64,000 nt of DNA from Terriglobia bacterium (GTDB lineage: Bacteria; Acidobacteriota; Terriglobia; Bryobacterales; Bryobacteraceae): assembly GCA_020073145.1 (NCBI GenBank), contig JAIQFS010000003.1:62001-126000 (forward strand). Reading direction: 5' to 3'. The stretch's first letter is position 1, and each line of letters begins with the position of its first letter. Of this stretch, positions 19,854-29,738 are shown in pieces. The notes under the pieces were generated by a model that was given only the letters and a program-made list of their open reading frames with translations, was not told the DNA's origin and did not search any database. Position numbers and translations under genes: made by a program.

Positions 19854-22280
19854 ATGAGTGGACTGCTGAACGATGTGCGGTTCGCGCTGCGCCTGATCCG
19901 CGGCGCACCCGGATTCACCCTCATCGCCCTCCTCACCCTGGCGTTGGGAATCGGCGTCAATTCCGCCATGTTCAGCTTCGTCGATGGCGTCCTGCTGCGG
20001 CCCCTTCCCTACCCCCACGGCGAAGAGTTGGTCGAGCTTCATGAAACGGCTCCCAGCGGCGCCCCTGCGTCGGTTTCCACGCTCAACTTCCTGGACTGGA
20101 AATCGCAGAACACGGTTTTCGCCGGGATGGCCGCGCAAAGCGGCGCCGCCTTCACCCTGACCGGCGCCGACGAACCCGTCCAACTCCAGGGAGGCCGCGT
20201 CACCTTTCCGTTCCTGGATATTTTCGGCCTAAGACCCGCGCTCGGCCGCACCTTCCTGCCGGAAGAAGATCAGCCGGGCCAGGACCAGGTGGTGATCCTC
20301 AGCCACCGCGTGTGGGAGGCCCGCTTCGGATCCGACCGCAACCTGATCGGCCGCAAGCTGACCCTCGACGGCAGTCCGTATACCGTGGTCGGCGTGCTTC
20401 CGGAAGGCGGCCCCTTCGATAAAGGGTTCCAGGATGTCTGGATGCCCCTCGCCTTCGAAGCCCGGGACCAGACGCGGAACTCCCGCTGGCTGCGCGTCTG
20501 GGCCCGGTTGAAGCCGGGCGTTTCGGCGGAGCAGGCGCGCGGGCAAATGAACTCGGTGGCATCCCGGATCCAGCGGGACTTTCCGGATTCCAACAAGGGG
20601 TGGGGCGTGGCCATCGAACGCCTCGTGGACAACGTCACCACTCACACACTGCGGCGGTCGCTGCTGATCCTGCTGGGGGCGGTGGCGGCAGTGTTGTTGA
20701 TTGCTTGCGCCAATCTGGCCAATCTTCTGCTCGCCCGCGGCGCCGGGCGCGAACGGGAGTTGGCCATCCGCGCGGCCATGGGAGCCGGCCGCTGGCGTCT
20801 GGTCGGCCAGCTTCTGGTGGAGAGCGTCTTGCTCGCCGGGCTCGGCGGCCTTCTCGGCGTGTGGATTGCCTATGGACTGATCGCGGCGCTGAAAGCCTGG
20901 ATGCCGCCGCTGATTCTGCCGCCTGAGGCCGTGGTGCACCTGGACGTCCGGGTTTTGTTGTACACGGCCGGCATTGTGGTCCTGACCGGCGTCTTGTTCG
21001 GCATCGGCCCAGCGCTCCAGTCCGTGCGCGGAGACCTGGCCGGCTCGCTCAAAGCCGTCGGCCGCAGCCTGACCGCCGGTCCCGGCCGCCGGCGGATGCG
21101 CGACCTGTTCGTCATCACCGAAGTCGCCTTGGCCTTCGTTCTGCTCTCGGGCGCCAGCCTGCTGATCCGCAGTTTTTACGATCTGCTGCAAGTGGATCCC
21201 GGCATCGAGACCACCAACGTGCTCACGATGTCGCTGCCGATGGCGCCGGAACGCTATTCGGATGGCCCGCAAATCGCCAGTTATCTGAGCCAAGTGCGGG
21301 AGAAGATCGCCGCCGTTCCCGGCGTGCGCGATGTGGCTACCACGTCGGTGCTTCCGTTCATGGGATGGGGATGGGAGATGCCGTTCCAGATTGAAGGCCG
21401 ACTGGTGGATCGCGCCAGCCGCCCCAGCGGCTTCTTCAAAATTGTCAGCCCTTCCTACTTCCATACGTTGGGCATGAGGCTCCGCCAGGGCCGAGGGCTG
21501 GCCGAGACCGATACGGCCCCCACTCCCCTGGTCACGGTGCTCAACCAGACCATGGCACAGCGCTACTTCCGCGGCGAAAACCCCGTGGGACGGCGCATCT
21601 TCCTTCCCCAGATCGTCTCCGGACGCCGCCGCGGGCCGGACGCAGCCTGGGTAGTGGTGGGTGTAGTAGCGGACGAAAAGGTCAAAAGTCTCCGCGACTC
21701 CAGCCCCGGCGTCTATGTTTCATACCGGCAGAGTCCCGCGCTGGGCGTCTCGCTCGTGGTACGCGGTGCTCTCGACCCGAACCACCTGACGCGCTCCATC
21801 GAAGCCGCGGTGCGGGACTTGAATCCCAGCCAGCCGCTCGCCGACATTCGCACGCTCGACGAAATCAAGGCGCTCTCTCTGGGCAGCAATCGCCTGCGCA
21901 CGCTGCTGCTGGCCCTCTTCGCCGGCCTGGCGTTGTTGTTGGCCGCAATCGGAATCTATGGCGTGCTCTCCTACGCGGTGACACAGCGCACCCAGGAGAT
22001 GGGCATCCGGGCCGCACTCGGCGCCACGCGCTGGGACCAACTCCGCCTCGTCCTGACCAGCGGCTTTTTTGTGGCGGGCACCGGCATCGCCGTCGGCGTA
22101 TTCGGATCGCTGGCCGTCACGAGCGTCATGTCCAGCTTGTTGTATGGTGTCAACCCCCGCGACCCGTGGACCTTGCTCGTCGTGGGATCCGTGCTGGCGT
22201 TCGTGGCAGCCCTCGCCTGCTACCTGCCCGCGCGGCGCGCAGCCCGCGTCGATCCGGTGGTGGCGTTGCGCCACGAGTAA
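19854..22280 (+). CDS. ADOP-family ABC permease (MacB/FtsX-like, duplicated)
   Basis: The 808-aa inner-membrane protein contains two FtsX-like modules, each with a MacB periplasmic domain. The first helix follows LNDVRFALRLIRGAPGFTLIALLTLALGIG. Helix groups lie near 260-400 and again near 680-800, ending RRAARVDPVVALRHE. This is the acidobacterial duplicated orphan permease layout, normally found without its own ATPase, as here. The role (efflux or lipoprotein/peptide handling) is unknown. TACGAT lies 11 nt before the ATG. Confidence 0.9.
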   Translation: MSGLLNDVRFALRLIRGAPGFTLIALLTLALGIGVNSAMFSFVDGVLLRPLPYPHGEELVELHETAPSGAPASVSTLNFLDWKSQNTVFAGMAAQSGAAFTLTGADEPVQLQGGRVTFPFLDIFGLRPALGRTFLPEEDQPGQDQVVILSHRVWEARFGSDRNLIGRKLTLDGSPYTVVGVLPEGGPFDKGFQDVWMPLAFEARDQTRNSRWLRVWARLKPGVSAEQARGQMNSVASRIQRDFPDSNKGWGVAIERLVDNVTTHTLRRSLLILLGAVAAVLLIACANLANLLLARGAGRERELAIRAAMGAGRWRLVGQLLVESVLLAGLGGLLGVWIAYGLIAALKAWMPPLILPPEAVVHLDVRVLLYTAGIVVLTGVLFGIGPALQSVRGDLAGSLKAVGRSLTAGPGRRRMRDLFVITEVALAFVLLSGASLLIRSFYDLLQVDPGIETTNVLTMSLPMAPERYSDGPQIASYLSQVREKIAAVPGVRDVATTSVLPFMGWGWEMPFQIEGRLVDRASRPSGFFKIVSPSYFHTLGMRLRQGRGLAETDTAPTPLVTVLNQTMAQRYFRGENPVGRRIFLPQIVSGRRRGPDAAWVVVGVVADEKVKSLRDSSPGVYVSYRQSPALGVSLVVRGALDPNHLTRSIEAAVRDLNPSQPLADIRTLDEIKALSLGSNRLRTLLLALFAGLALLLAAIGIYGVLSYAVTQRTQEMGIRAALGATRWDQLRLVLTSGFFVAGTGIAVGVFGSLAVTSVMSSLLYGVNPRDPWTLLVVGSVLAFVAALACYLPARRAARVDPVVALRHE

Positions 22281-22304
22281 CCAGGCCGGCGCTACCATGG
22301 GGGC

Positions 22305-23051
22305 GTGGAGCCTTCCCGCGCCTGGGTTCGCTTTTACGCCGAGCTGAACGATCACCTGCCGCCGGACCGGCAGTATCAGTCTCTCGAAAAGACGTTCTTC
22401 GTGCCGGGCGCCGTGAAGGACCTGATTGAGAGCTTCGGCGTGCCGCACTCGGAAGTCGAGCTGATCGCCATCAACGGTCAGTCGGCCGGCTTCGAGCATT
22501 TGGTTCAGAACGGCGACCGCGTGGCCGTCTATCCGGTCTTCGAAGCCATCGATGTCCGTGACGAACTGCGCGTGCGGCCGCATCCGCTCCGCGAATCGAA
22601 ATTCGTGCTTGACGTCCACCTGGGTAGGCTCGCCGCCTATTTGCGGATGCTCGGATTCGACGCCGCCTATTCCAACTCCGCCAGGGACCCCGATCTGGTC
22701 CGCATTTCCTCCGCCGAGCGCCGCATCCTGCTCACGCGCGACCGCAGCCTGCTCATGCACGCGGCGGTCACGCACGGGTATTGGCTGAGGCAGACCGACA
22801 GCCGCCTCCAGGCTGCCGAAATCGTGCGCCTGTTCGACCTGGCGCGCTCCATCCGCTCGTTCACGCGATGCATGGCCTGCAATACCCTCCTGCGACCGGC
22901 AAATCGGGTGGAAGTGCTGGTCCGGATCCCGCCCCGCGCGGCGGAACTCTTTGATGAATTCCTGCAATGCCCCGGCTGCGGCCGGGTTTACTGGAAGGGC
23001 TCGCACTACCGCCGCATGCGGCGCTGGATCGATGAGCTGGCCGCGGCATAG
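22305..23051 (+). CDS. Mut7-C RNase-like protein with N-terminal ubiquitin-like domain
   Basis: The 248-aa protein has a beta-grasp region (about 1-85, ending GDRVAVYPVFEAIDV) and a Mut7-C PIN-like domain (KFVLDVHLGRLAAYLRMLGFD, then RRILLTRDRSLL). A zinc-binding end has CMAC near 188 and CPGC near 225. PIN-like folds are usually metal-dependent RNases; the Asp residues in LDVHLGRLA and LTRDRSL fit that. The start is GTG 6 nt after TACCAT, without a Shine-Dalgarno sequence. The cellular target is unknown. Confidence 0.85.
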   Translation: MEPSRAWVRFYAELNDHLPPDRQYQSLEKTFFVPGAVKDLIESFGVPHSEVELIAINGQSAGFEHLVQNGDRVAVYPVFEAIDVRDELRVRPHPLRESKFVLDVHLGRLAAYLRMLGFDAAYSNSARDPDLVRISSAERRILLTRDRSLLMHAAVTHGYWLRQTDSRLQAAEIVRLFDLARSIRSFTRCMACNTLLRPANRVEVLVRIPPRAAELFDEFLQCPGCGRVYWKGSHYRRMRRWIDELAAA

Positions 23052-23096
23052 GGCTCCCGCCTTGTGCGGCGCAGGCGGCAGGCAGGCTCCACCGGC
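23052..23096. repeat. Dispersed intergenic hairpin repeat, copy B
   Basis: It begins right after the Mut7-C stop codon. It shares with copy A (13527-13571) the order GGCTCC, GCCTTGTGC, CGGCA, GGCTCC, CCGG with matching spacing and one small indel. Confidence 0.6.
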
Positions 23097-23109
23097 CGGA
23101 GTCCCTTGC

Positions 23110-23121
23110 TACAATTCGACC
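23110..23121 (+). promoter_or_regulatory. -10 box of bacterioferritin gene, leaderless spacing
   Basis: TACAAT at 23110-23115 ends 6 nt before ATG 23122. No Shine-Dalgarno sequence fits between. No clear -35 box is present. Confidence 0.55.
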
Positions 23122-23598
23122 ATGCAAGGCAAACCGAATGTCATCGCCGCCCTGAACGAGGCGCTCAAGGAAGAATTGACGGCGATCAGTCAATACTTCC
23201 TGCACGGCGAAATGTGTGAGAACTGGCACTATGACAAACTGGGCGGCTTCATCAAAAAGCAATCCATCGATGAGATGAAACACGCCGAGATGCTCATCGA
23301 GCGCATCCTCTTTCTCGACAGCACGCCGAACATGACCGAGTTGATGCATTTGAACATCGGCCAAAACGTGAAAGAACAGCTGGAGAGCGATTTGAAACTG
23401 GAGATCGCCGCGGTCGGCCAGTACAATCGGGCCATCGCCCTGTCGCGCGACGAAGGCGACAACGCCTCGCGCGAGCTCTTCGAGCGTCTCCTGAAGGACG
23501 AGGAGAAGCACGCCGACTGGCTGGAAGCGCAGCTGCACCAGATCAAAGAGATCGGTTACGAGCGCTACCTGAGCCAGCAGATCCGGGAAGAAGAATAA
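23122..23598 (+). CDS. bfr: Bacterioferritin
   Basis: The 158-aa, four-helix protein has normal family length. Ferroxidase ligands are visible in EELTAISQY, DEMKHAEMLIERI (Glu and His, with the heme-ligand Met between them), LEIAAVGQYN and DEEKHADWLE. It would form a 24-subunit iron-storage shell in the cytoplasm. The frame is open back to 22951, inside the Mut7-C gene; ATG 23122 gives the exact family N-terminus (MQGKPNVIAALNEALKEEL). Confidence 0.95.
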   Translation: MQGKPNVIAALNEALKEELTAISQYFLHGEMCENWHYDKLGGFIKKQSIDEMKHAEMLIERILFLDSTPNMTELMHLNIGQNVKEQLESDLKLEIAAVGQYNRAIALSRDEGDNASRELFERLLKDEEKHADWLEAQLHQIKEIGYERYLSQQIREEE

Positions 23599-23654
23599 GG
23601 ATCCGGGTTCCGGCTCGGATTCCTTCGACGCAATCAGCCTCCTTTGAAGAGCCC

Positions 23655-25754
23655 ATGCCTGCACCCACACAGACCGTTTACGAGACGGAGCCCGGTGCGC
23701 CGCATCCGCTGGGTGCGACGTGCGGCCCGGACAGCGTCAACTTCTCCCTGTTTTCCGGCAACGCCACCGGCGTGGAACTCCTGCTGTTCGCCGCTCACAA
23801 TGCGCCACTTCCATCGCAGACAATTCGCCTGGATCCGTTCGTCAATAAGACCTTTCACTTCTGGCATGTGCTCGTGCGCGGGTTGCCCGCCGGCACGCAC
23901 TACGCCTACCGCGTGGACGGGCCGTTCGATCCCGCCTCCGGGCAACGTTTCAACGCCAACAAGGTCCTGATCGATCCCTACGCGCGCGGCAACACCAACG
24001 AGCTCTGGAACCGCTCCTCGGCCTGTGGGCCGGACGACAACGTCGCCACTTCCATGCGGTCCGTGGTCATTGACACCTCCGGCTATGATTGGGAAGGCGA
24101 CCAGCCCCTCCGCCGCCCCATGCAGGACACCGTCATCTACGAGATGCACGCGCGGGGCTTCACGCAGTCGCCGACTTCGGGCGTCAAGGCGCCCGGCACT
24201 TTTGCCGGCATCATCGAGAAGATCCCCTACCTGGTGGACCTCGGTGTAACCGCGATCGAGCTGCTGCCGGTCTTCGATTTCGACGAGACGGACGTGCTGC
24301 GCGTGGTGGGCGGCCAACCGGTCACCAATTACTGGGGCTACAGCACCATGGGGTTTTTCGCCCCGCAGTCCAACTACTGCGTCTCTCCCGAGCAAGGCCG
24401 CCACCTCACCGAATTCCGTGACATGGTGAAGGCCCTGCACCGGGCCGGCATTGAAGTGATCCTCGACGTGGTGTTCAATCATACCGATGAAGGCAATCAT
24501 CTGGGTCCGGTCTTCTCGTTCAAGGGCATCGACAACCGCACCTACTATTTCCTGGTGCCGTGGGATCTGCAGTACTACATGGATTTCTCCGGCACCGGCA
24601 ACACGTTCAACTGCAATCATCCCATCGCCCAGAAACTGATTCTGGAGTGCCTGCACTACTGGGTGCGGGAGGCTCACGTGGACGGATTCCGTTTCGACGA
24701 GGGATCGATCCTGACCCGCGGCGAAGACGGAATGCCGTCGGCGCACCCGCCGGTGGTGTGGCAGATCGAGCTCGATGAAGACCTGGCGGATACGAAGGTG
24801 ATCGCCGAGGCCTGGGACGCCGCGGGCCTCTACCAGATCGGCCACTTTCCCGGAGACCGCTGGGCCGAGTGGAACGGCCGCTTCCGCGACGACATCCGCC
24901 GTTTCGTCAAAGGCGATCCCGGCGTGATCGGCGTGGTGGCCTCGCGTCTGGCGGGCAGTTCCGATCTCTTTCAGGCCCAAGGTGAACTGCCCATCAACAG
25001 CATCAACTTCGTGACCTGCCATGACGGCTTCACGCTCAACGACCTGGTTTCTTACAACACCAAGCACAACGAGGCCAATGGCGAAGGCGGCCGCGACGGC
25101 GTCAACGACAACCTCAGCTGGAATTGCGGGGTGGAGGGCGACACCGCCGATGCCGCGGTTGAGGCGCTGCGCAGCCGCCAGGTCCGCAACTTCGCCGTGC
25201 TGCTGTTGCTCGCCCGCGGCGTCCCCATGTTCGTGGCCGGCGACGAGGTGCGCCGCACCCAGCGCAGCAACAACAACGCCTATTGCCAGGACAACGAGGT
25301 CAGCTGGTTCAACTGGCGTCTGGTGGAGAGCAACCGCGCTCTGCTCCGCTTCTGGAAGGGATTGATCGCGTTTCGCAAGCGCCATGCCGCGCTGCATAGC
25401 GGCGCCTTCTTTACCGGGGCGGCGAACGAACGCGGCGTGCCGGACGTGAGCTGGCACGGGACCGCGCTCAACCTGCCCAACTGGGACGACCCGGAGGCGC
25501 GCGTGCTGGCCTTCACGCTCGGCGGCGCGAAGGGCGACCCGGACCTCCACGTGATGTTGAACATGTATTGGGACAAGTCGGATTTCGAGCTGCCGGTCGT
25601 ACCCGGCCGCCGGTGGGCCAAGGCCATCGACACATTCCAGCCTTCTCCCCAGGACATTGCGGACCCGGGGAACGAACCGCCTGTCCCGGGCAAGACCTGC
25701 ACCGTGCAAGGCCGCAGCGTGGTTGTGTTGGTCAACCAGCCTGCCCGGCCCTAA
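23655..25754 (+). CDS. glgX: Glycogen debranching enzyme, GH13 isoamylase type
   Basis: The 699-aa cytoplasmic enzyme has an N-terminal CBM48-like domain (PLGATCGPDSVNFSLFSGNA) and a GH13 barrel. Catalytic positions are Asp in GFRFDEGS near 348, Glu in VIAEAWDAAG near 384 and Asp in TCHDGFTLNDLVSYN near 456. It would cleave alpha-1,6 branches of glycogen or limit dextrin. No other glycogen gene is adjacent. The stop overlaps that of the convergent permease in CTAA (25751-25754), inside a small inverted repeat. Confidence 0.93.
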   Translation: MPAPTQTVYETEPGAPHPLGATCGPDSVNFSLFSGNATGVELLLFAAHNAPLPSQTIRLDPFVNKTFHFWHVLVRGLPAGTHYAYRVDGPFDPASGQRFNANKVLIDPYARGNTNELWNRSSACGPDDNVATSMRSVVIDTSGYDWEGDQPLRRPMQDTVIYEMHARGFTQSPTSGVKAPGTFAGIIEKIPYLVDLGVTAIELLPVFDFDETDVLRVVGGQPVTNYWGYSTMGFFAPQSNYCVSPEQGRHLTEFRDMVKALHRAGIEVILDVVFNHTDEGNHLGPVFSFKGIDNRTYYFLVPWDLQYYMDFSGTGNTFNCNHPIAQKLILECLHYWVREAHVDGFRFDEGSILTRGEDGMPSAHPPVVWQIELDEDLADTKVIAEAWDAAGLYQIGHFPGDRWAEWNGRFRDDIRRFVKGDPGVIGVVASRLAGSSDLFQAQGELPINSINFVTCHDGFTLNDLVSYNTKHNEANGEGGRDGVNDNLSWNCGVEGDTADAAVEALRSRQVRNFAVLLLLARGVPMFVAGDEVRRTQRSNNNAYCQDNEVSWFNWRLVESNRALLRFWKGLIAFRKRHAALHSGAFFTGAANERGVPDVSWHGTALNLPNWDDPEARVLAFTLGGAKGDPDLHVMLNMYWDKSDFELPVVPGRRWAKAIDTFQPSPQDIADPGNEPPVPGKTCTVQGRSVVVLVNQPARP

Positions 25755-25759
25755 GGCCG
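25746..25759. repeat. Inverted repeat around convergent stop codons
   Basis: CGGCC (25746-25750), loop CTAA and GGCCG (25755-25759). The loop carries both the glgX stop and the complementary stop of the permease gene. Confidence 0.6.
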
Positions 25760-27061
25760 CCTCCGCGGCGTCAGGAAATAGGATCCGACGCCCGCCCCCA
25801 TGATCATCAGCCCGACCGTCAGCGCGCTGACCCTGCCCATTTGCTCGTGACGGTTGACGATGGCCGCGATGACCAACAGCGCCGCGGGGCCGGCGCCGAG
25901 CAATGCGGCGCCGGCCAGTCCGCCGGGGACGAGAAACGGCCGGTTGAGTTTCGGCTCCCGGACCCGCAGCACCGCCAGCGCGATGAATTCCAGAATCAGG
26001 CTGACGCCATAGAGAAGAATGTCGAGCATGAGCAAGCGGTCGAAGCTCAACTGCAGAGCCGCGATCCACGCCGCGCCGCACGCCAGCAGCGCGACCCACG
26101 GCACGCCGTTCGCCAGCTTGCGGGCGAAAACTCGGGGCGCGTACCCCTCTTCCGCCATCGCCAGCGGCAGGCGGGATAGAGACAGCGTGAGCGAGTTGAA
26201 CATTCCGAACGAACTGACCATGGCGGCGCCCAACAACGCGATGCCAAGGGATGGCCCCGCTAGTTCAGATGCGATCGCCACCCAACTTCCGGTGGCCCAG
26301 TCGGCGACTGGAACCCCCGCTCTCCAGGCTGCCGCGATGGGGATCAGGTACGACAGCATCGTGACCGCGAGCGCCAGCACCATGACCCGCGGATAGGTCT
26401 TTTGCGGATTCTCCACTTCGCCGGCAACGGTCGACGCATTGTCCCACCCCATGTAGTTCCACATGGCCACCAGAATCCCTGCCAGCCAGTCCGGGTGCGC
26501 CAACGGTTGAGCGGCGGCCCCGCCATGTGTCGTATGACCGGTCAACGCGGCCCCCACGACGACGACGAAGGGGCTCATCAACAGAACCCCGAGCACCACC
26601 GACCCCTCGCCAACGGCGCGGGCGCCGAACAGATTCCACACCACACACGCCAGCACGAAGGCGACCCCGATCAGAAATCCCCGGCCTCCCTCGGTGGCCG
26701 ACGGCGCCACGCGGCCCAGGTACGCCACAAACAGCGTCGGATAGACGGCCATGTCGAAGACGCTGGCCATCAAAGACAGCCAGGCTTCCTGGAATCCCCA
26801 GAACGGGCCGAGCGCGCGCCGGACCCAGACGTAGAAGCCGCCTTCGTCCGGGATGGCCGCGGCAAGTTCACCCACCATCAACCCCACCGGCAGGCTCCAG
26901 ATCAGCGGGAGAATCACCAGGATCGCCAGGGCCAGCGCGTAGCCGCAATCCTGCACGAGTTCCTCGGTGCCGTAAGGGCCGCCGGAAACCATGAGGTAGG
27001 TGGCCGCCGCCAATTGCAGCAGGGTTAGTTTACCGCGGGAATTCGGCGCCATGGCGGGCAT
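25751..27061 (-). CDS. APC-family amino acid permease
   Basis: The protein is about 436 aa with some 12 hydrophobic helices. Its N-terminal region LQLAAATYLMVSGGPYGTEELVQDCGYA is typical of amino acid/polyamine transporters, and GWDNASTVAGEVENPQKTYPR is the conserved loop after helix 6. It would be an inner-membrane proton symporter or exchanger; the substrate is unknown. Starts at 27061 (MPAMAP) or 27052 (MAP) are both possible. The upstream open frame to 27715 lies in dedA. TATACT on the minus strand (27091-27096) is a plausible -10 box. Confidence 0.85.
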   Translation of the reverse strand: MPAMAPNSRGKLTLLQLAAATYLMVSGGPYGTEELVQDCGYALALAILVILPLIWSLPVGLMVGELAAAIPDEGGFYVWVRRALGPFWGFQEAWLSLMASVFDMAVYPTLFVAYLGRVAPSATEGGRGFLIGVAFVLACVVWNLFGARAVGEGSVVLGVLLMSPFVVVVGAALTGHTTHGGAAAQPLAHPDWLAGILVAMWNYMGWDNASTVAGEVENPQKTYPRVMVLALAVTMLSYLIPIAAAWRAGVPVADWATGSWVAIASELAGPSLGIALLGAAMVSSFGMFNSLTLSLSRLPLAMAEEGYAPRVFARKLANGVPWVALLACGAAWIAALQLSFDRLLMLDILLYGVSLILEFIALAVLRVREPKLNRPFLVPGGLAGAALLGAGPAALLVIAAIVNRHEQMGRVSALTVGLMIMGAGVGSYFLTPRRRP

Positions 27062-27132
27062 CGGCTGCGCTGGATGGGGAAATCTCCCTGAGTATAGCCG
27101 ACCCGAGGGGAGCGCCCACCGGCGCCCGGCTC

Positions 27133-27798
27133 TCAGGACAATGCGCCGGTTCCCTTTTTGGAACGAAAGTGCTTCCAGGCTTCGTTGAACGTGGGCACGA
27201 GCGACAGGAAGATGATGAGCAGCACCGCCGCGTCGAAGTGCCGGCGCACAAACGGGATGCTCCCCAGCTCGTAGCCCAGCATCGTCAGCACCAAAACCCA
27301 GCCCGTGCTGCCGAATACGCTGAAGGAAAGAAAACGGCGGTAGGGCATCTGCGACACGCCGGCCATGAACGGCGCGAAGGTCCGGATGACTGGCACGAAG
27401 CGCGCGAAGATGATGGTCTTGCCGCCGTAGCGCTCGTAGAAGTGCTTGGTCCGCGTTACGTATTCCTGTTTGAAGAAGACCGAGTCCGCGCGGCTGAAGA
27501 TGCGGGGGCCGGTGTGACGGCCGAGAAAGAAGCCCGTGGAGTCGCCCACCAGGGCCGCTACCATGAGAGCAGCGTTGATCAGAACAATGTTCAGCTCGCC
27601 CGCCCCCGCCACGACGCCCACGGTGAACAGCAGCGAATCGCCGGGCAGAAAAAAGCCGAGAAGGAGCCCGGTTTCCGCGAAGACCACTCCGGATAAGGCC
27701 GAGTAACCCAGCCACCCCGAAAGCAGCGTGCTCAACAGCTCGATCAACCGCTCTGGGTTGGTGAGCGCCCGTAGAAACTCCAGGATGCCGGGAATCAT
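27133..27798 (-). CDS. DedA-family (VTT/SNARE-associated) membrane protein
   Basis: The 221-aa inner-membrane protein has family hallmarks: FAETGLLLGFFLPGDSLLF near 41-59, the GDSTGFFLGRHTG loop, and FARFVPVIRTFAPFMAG with its conserved Arg and Pro. DedA proteins act in membrane lipid flipping, such as undecaprenyl-phosphate recycling, and proton balance. It overlaps the upstream foldase gene by ATGA (27795-27798), so the two are probably one operon. Confidence 0.9.
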   Translation of the reverse strand: MIPGILEFLRALTNPERLIELLSTLLSGWLGYSALSGVVFAETGLLLGFFLPGDSLLFTVGVVAGAGELNIVLINAALMVAALVGDSTGFFLGRHTGPRIFSRADSVFFKQEYVTRTKHFYERYGGKTIIFARFVPVIRTFAPFMAGVSQMPYRRFLSFSVFGSTGWVLVLTMLGYELGSIPFVRRHFDAAVLLIIFLSLVPTFNEAWKHFRSKKGTGALS

Positions 27799-29738
27799 CC
27801 CTTGTTGGACACGAAGTCCGCCACTAACCGCTGGATCACGTCCTGGTGAATTTTGATTTTTCCTTCTTGGGTCAGCCGGTCCCGCAATCCGGCCTCAAAC
27901 AGAACCGCGCGGTCGCGAGCTTTTTGGGTCTTGATTTCGTCGCGAAGGCTGTTTCGCTCCGCCGCTAACTGCGTCACATCCACGGGCACGTTCTGGACCA
28001 CCTTGCCGACCACTGTTCCATCGGCAGCCGTAAACGGCCCGAACAGGGTGCCGTCGGGCCGTCCAAACACGTCCACCATGAAACTCAACGAGCCCAGGCC
28101 TTCAACCGTGCTGGTGGGGCCCACCGCATTGGCGGTCTTGGCTTCCTTGCCCATCGATTTAGCAGCTTTCACCAGGTCGCCGCCCATCGCTTTGGCTTTG
28201 TCCAGGAGTTCCTGTGCGTGCTTCTGCAGCGTCCGCTGGGTTCGGATTTGCACTACCGAGTCCCGGACCTTGCTCTCTACCTCTTCAAACGTGGCGGGCC
28301 GCGGAGGAATCACATCCGTCAGAATCGCCACCGCGATTTTGTCGCCGGGCAATGCCACTGGTTGCGATACCTCGCCCTTTTTCAGAGTTGCGATCGATTG
28401 GTCGAAATCCGTGCTCGCGCCGACTCCCGGAATAGGATTCCCGGCTTCCAGGCCGTCAGCGCGCACCAGTTGCATGTTGAACTCCGCCGCCACCTTCTCC
28501 GGGTGGGTGGAATCCTTCTGCAACTCCGTTTGCGTCTTGTCGGCAATCTGCTGCATAAGCTCGCTCGCCCGCTGCTTCCTCCACTGAGCCGTCAGTTCAT
28601 CCTTGACTTCCTCGAAGGGACGAAGCCGGGCCTGTTCGTGCTTCTCCACCTGAATGATGTGGTACCCGATCGAAGACTTCACCAGGTCGCTGACCTGGCC
28701 CGGTTTCAGCGAGAAGGCCGCCTGTTCGAATTCCGGTACCATCTGGCCGCGCGTGACACCTTTATACTCGCCGCCGTTCTGCGACGAACCGGGGTCTTCC
28801 GAATATTTCTTCGCCATGTCCGCGAAGTTCGCTCCCGCCCTCAGCTGTTTCAGGACGTCTTCGGCGCGGGCCTTGATCTTCGGCTCGTCGGCCGCTGTGT
28901 GGTCAGTCGTCTTGAAGAGAATATGGCGCACGTCAACGCGCTCCGGCGTACGATACGCGTCCTTACCTTGCTCGTACATGGTCCTGACTTGCGCTTCCGT
29001 CGGATTCACGGTCTGTGCCACCTTGGCTTGTTCTCCGATCAGGATGATGAGGTTCTTCTTTTCGGGCGTCTGGAAGGAAGCTTTATTGATCGTGTAGTAT
29101 TGCTGCAAATCGGCGGCCGATGGCTGAATCTCACTTTTGTAACTCTCGCCGGTCAGCTTCACCCACTCGATGTTGATCTTCTGGTTCTTCTTCCGGTAGG
29201 CCTGCTCGATTTCGGCCTGGGAAACCACGGTGCCTTCCACTGCGATACTGCGCAACCGCGTGATCAAGATCTGCCGCCGCAAATCGGCTTCAAACTCGGG
29301 GATGGTCAGGTTCTGCTGTGCCAGCATCGCCGCATAGGTGTCTTTACCGACGAAATTGCCCTGCGGAAACAGGGCGGGAATGGACTGCCGGATGGCATCG
29401 CTGACTTGGGCGTCCGTCACTTCGAACCCCAGCCGCTGCGCCTCATACGCCAGCGCCCGCTCCGTGATCAAGTCTTGGATCATTTGCGGGATGTAGTTCG
29501 GGAGCAGTTCCGGAGGCAATTGGCGGCTCGTCAGGTTTTGCTGGATCAGCCTCTGCACGTCCGTCAGCGGAATCTCTTCCTTGCCTACCTGGGCCACAAT
29601 TTGCCCCGTGCCGCCGCTCGACGACCCGGTGTCGTACGTGGGAATCAGGTAGGTCAACATGGACAACGCCACCAGCAACAGCAGCGCCCCCAAAAGGATG
29701 CGGACCGCTTTGTCCCGGCTGCGAAACAGATCAAACAT
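27795..29738 (-). CDS. SurA/PpiD-like peptidyl-prolyl isomerase foldase
   Basis: The 647-aa protein has one N-terminal membrane helix (VRILLGALLLLVALSMLTYLI), a SurA_N-like chaperone region (about 60-250) and a parvulin domain from VDVRHILFKTTDH near 270 to GYHIIQVEKHEQ. A long C-terminal chaperone part follows. This is the PpiD layout of a membrane-anchored periplasmic foldase. Start 29738 has AGGAG 10 nt upstream; the frame continues to 29981 without support. It is followed by dedA with ATGA overlap and is divergent from the serpin gene. Confidence 0.88.
   Translation of the reverse strand: MFDLFRSRDKAVRILLGALLLLVALSMLTYLIPTYDTGSSSGGTGQIVAQVGKEEIPLTDVQRLIQQNLTSRQLPPELLPNYIPQMIQDLITERALAYEAQRLGFEVTDAQVSDAIRQSIPALFPQGNFVGKDTYAAMLAQQNLTIPEFEADLRRQILITRLRSIAVEGTVVSQAEIEQAYRKKNQKINIEWVKLTGESYKSEIQPSAADLQQYYTINKASFQTPEKKNLIILIGEQAKVAQTVNPTEAQVRTMYEQGKDAYRTPERVDVRHILFKTTDHTAADEPKIKARAEDVLKQLRAGANFADMAKKYSEDPGSSQNGGEYKGVTRGQMVPEFEQAAFSLKPGQVSDLVKSSIGYHIIQVEKHEQARLRPFEEVKDELTAQWRKQRASELMQQIADKTQTELQKDSTHPEKVAAEFNMQLVRADGLEAGNPIPGVGASTDFDQSIATLKKGEVSQPVALPGDKIAVAILTDVIPPRPATFEEVESKVRDSVVQIRTQRTLQKHAQELLDKAKAMGGDLVKAAKSMGKEAKTANAVGPTSTVEGLGSLSFMVDVFGRPDGTLFGPFTAADGTVVGKVVQNVPVDVTQLAAERNSLRDEIKTQKARDRAVLFEAGLRDRLTQEGKIKIHQDVIQRLVADFVSNKG

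Noticed and set aside
23634-26099. 821-codon minus-strand open frame
   Set aside because: It is antisense to glgX, whose catalytic motifs are all intact. The translated protein is low-complexity with no motif.
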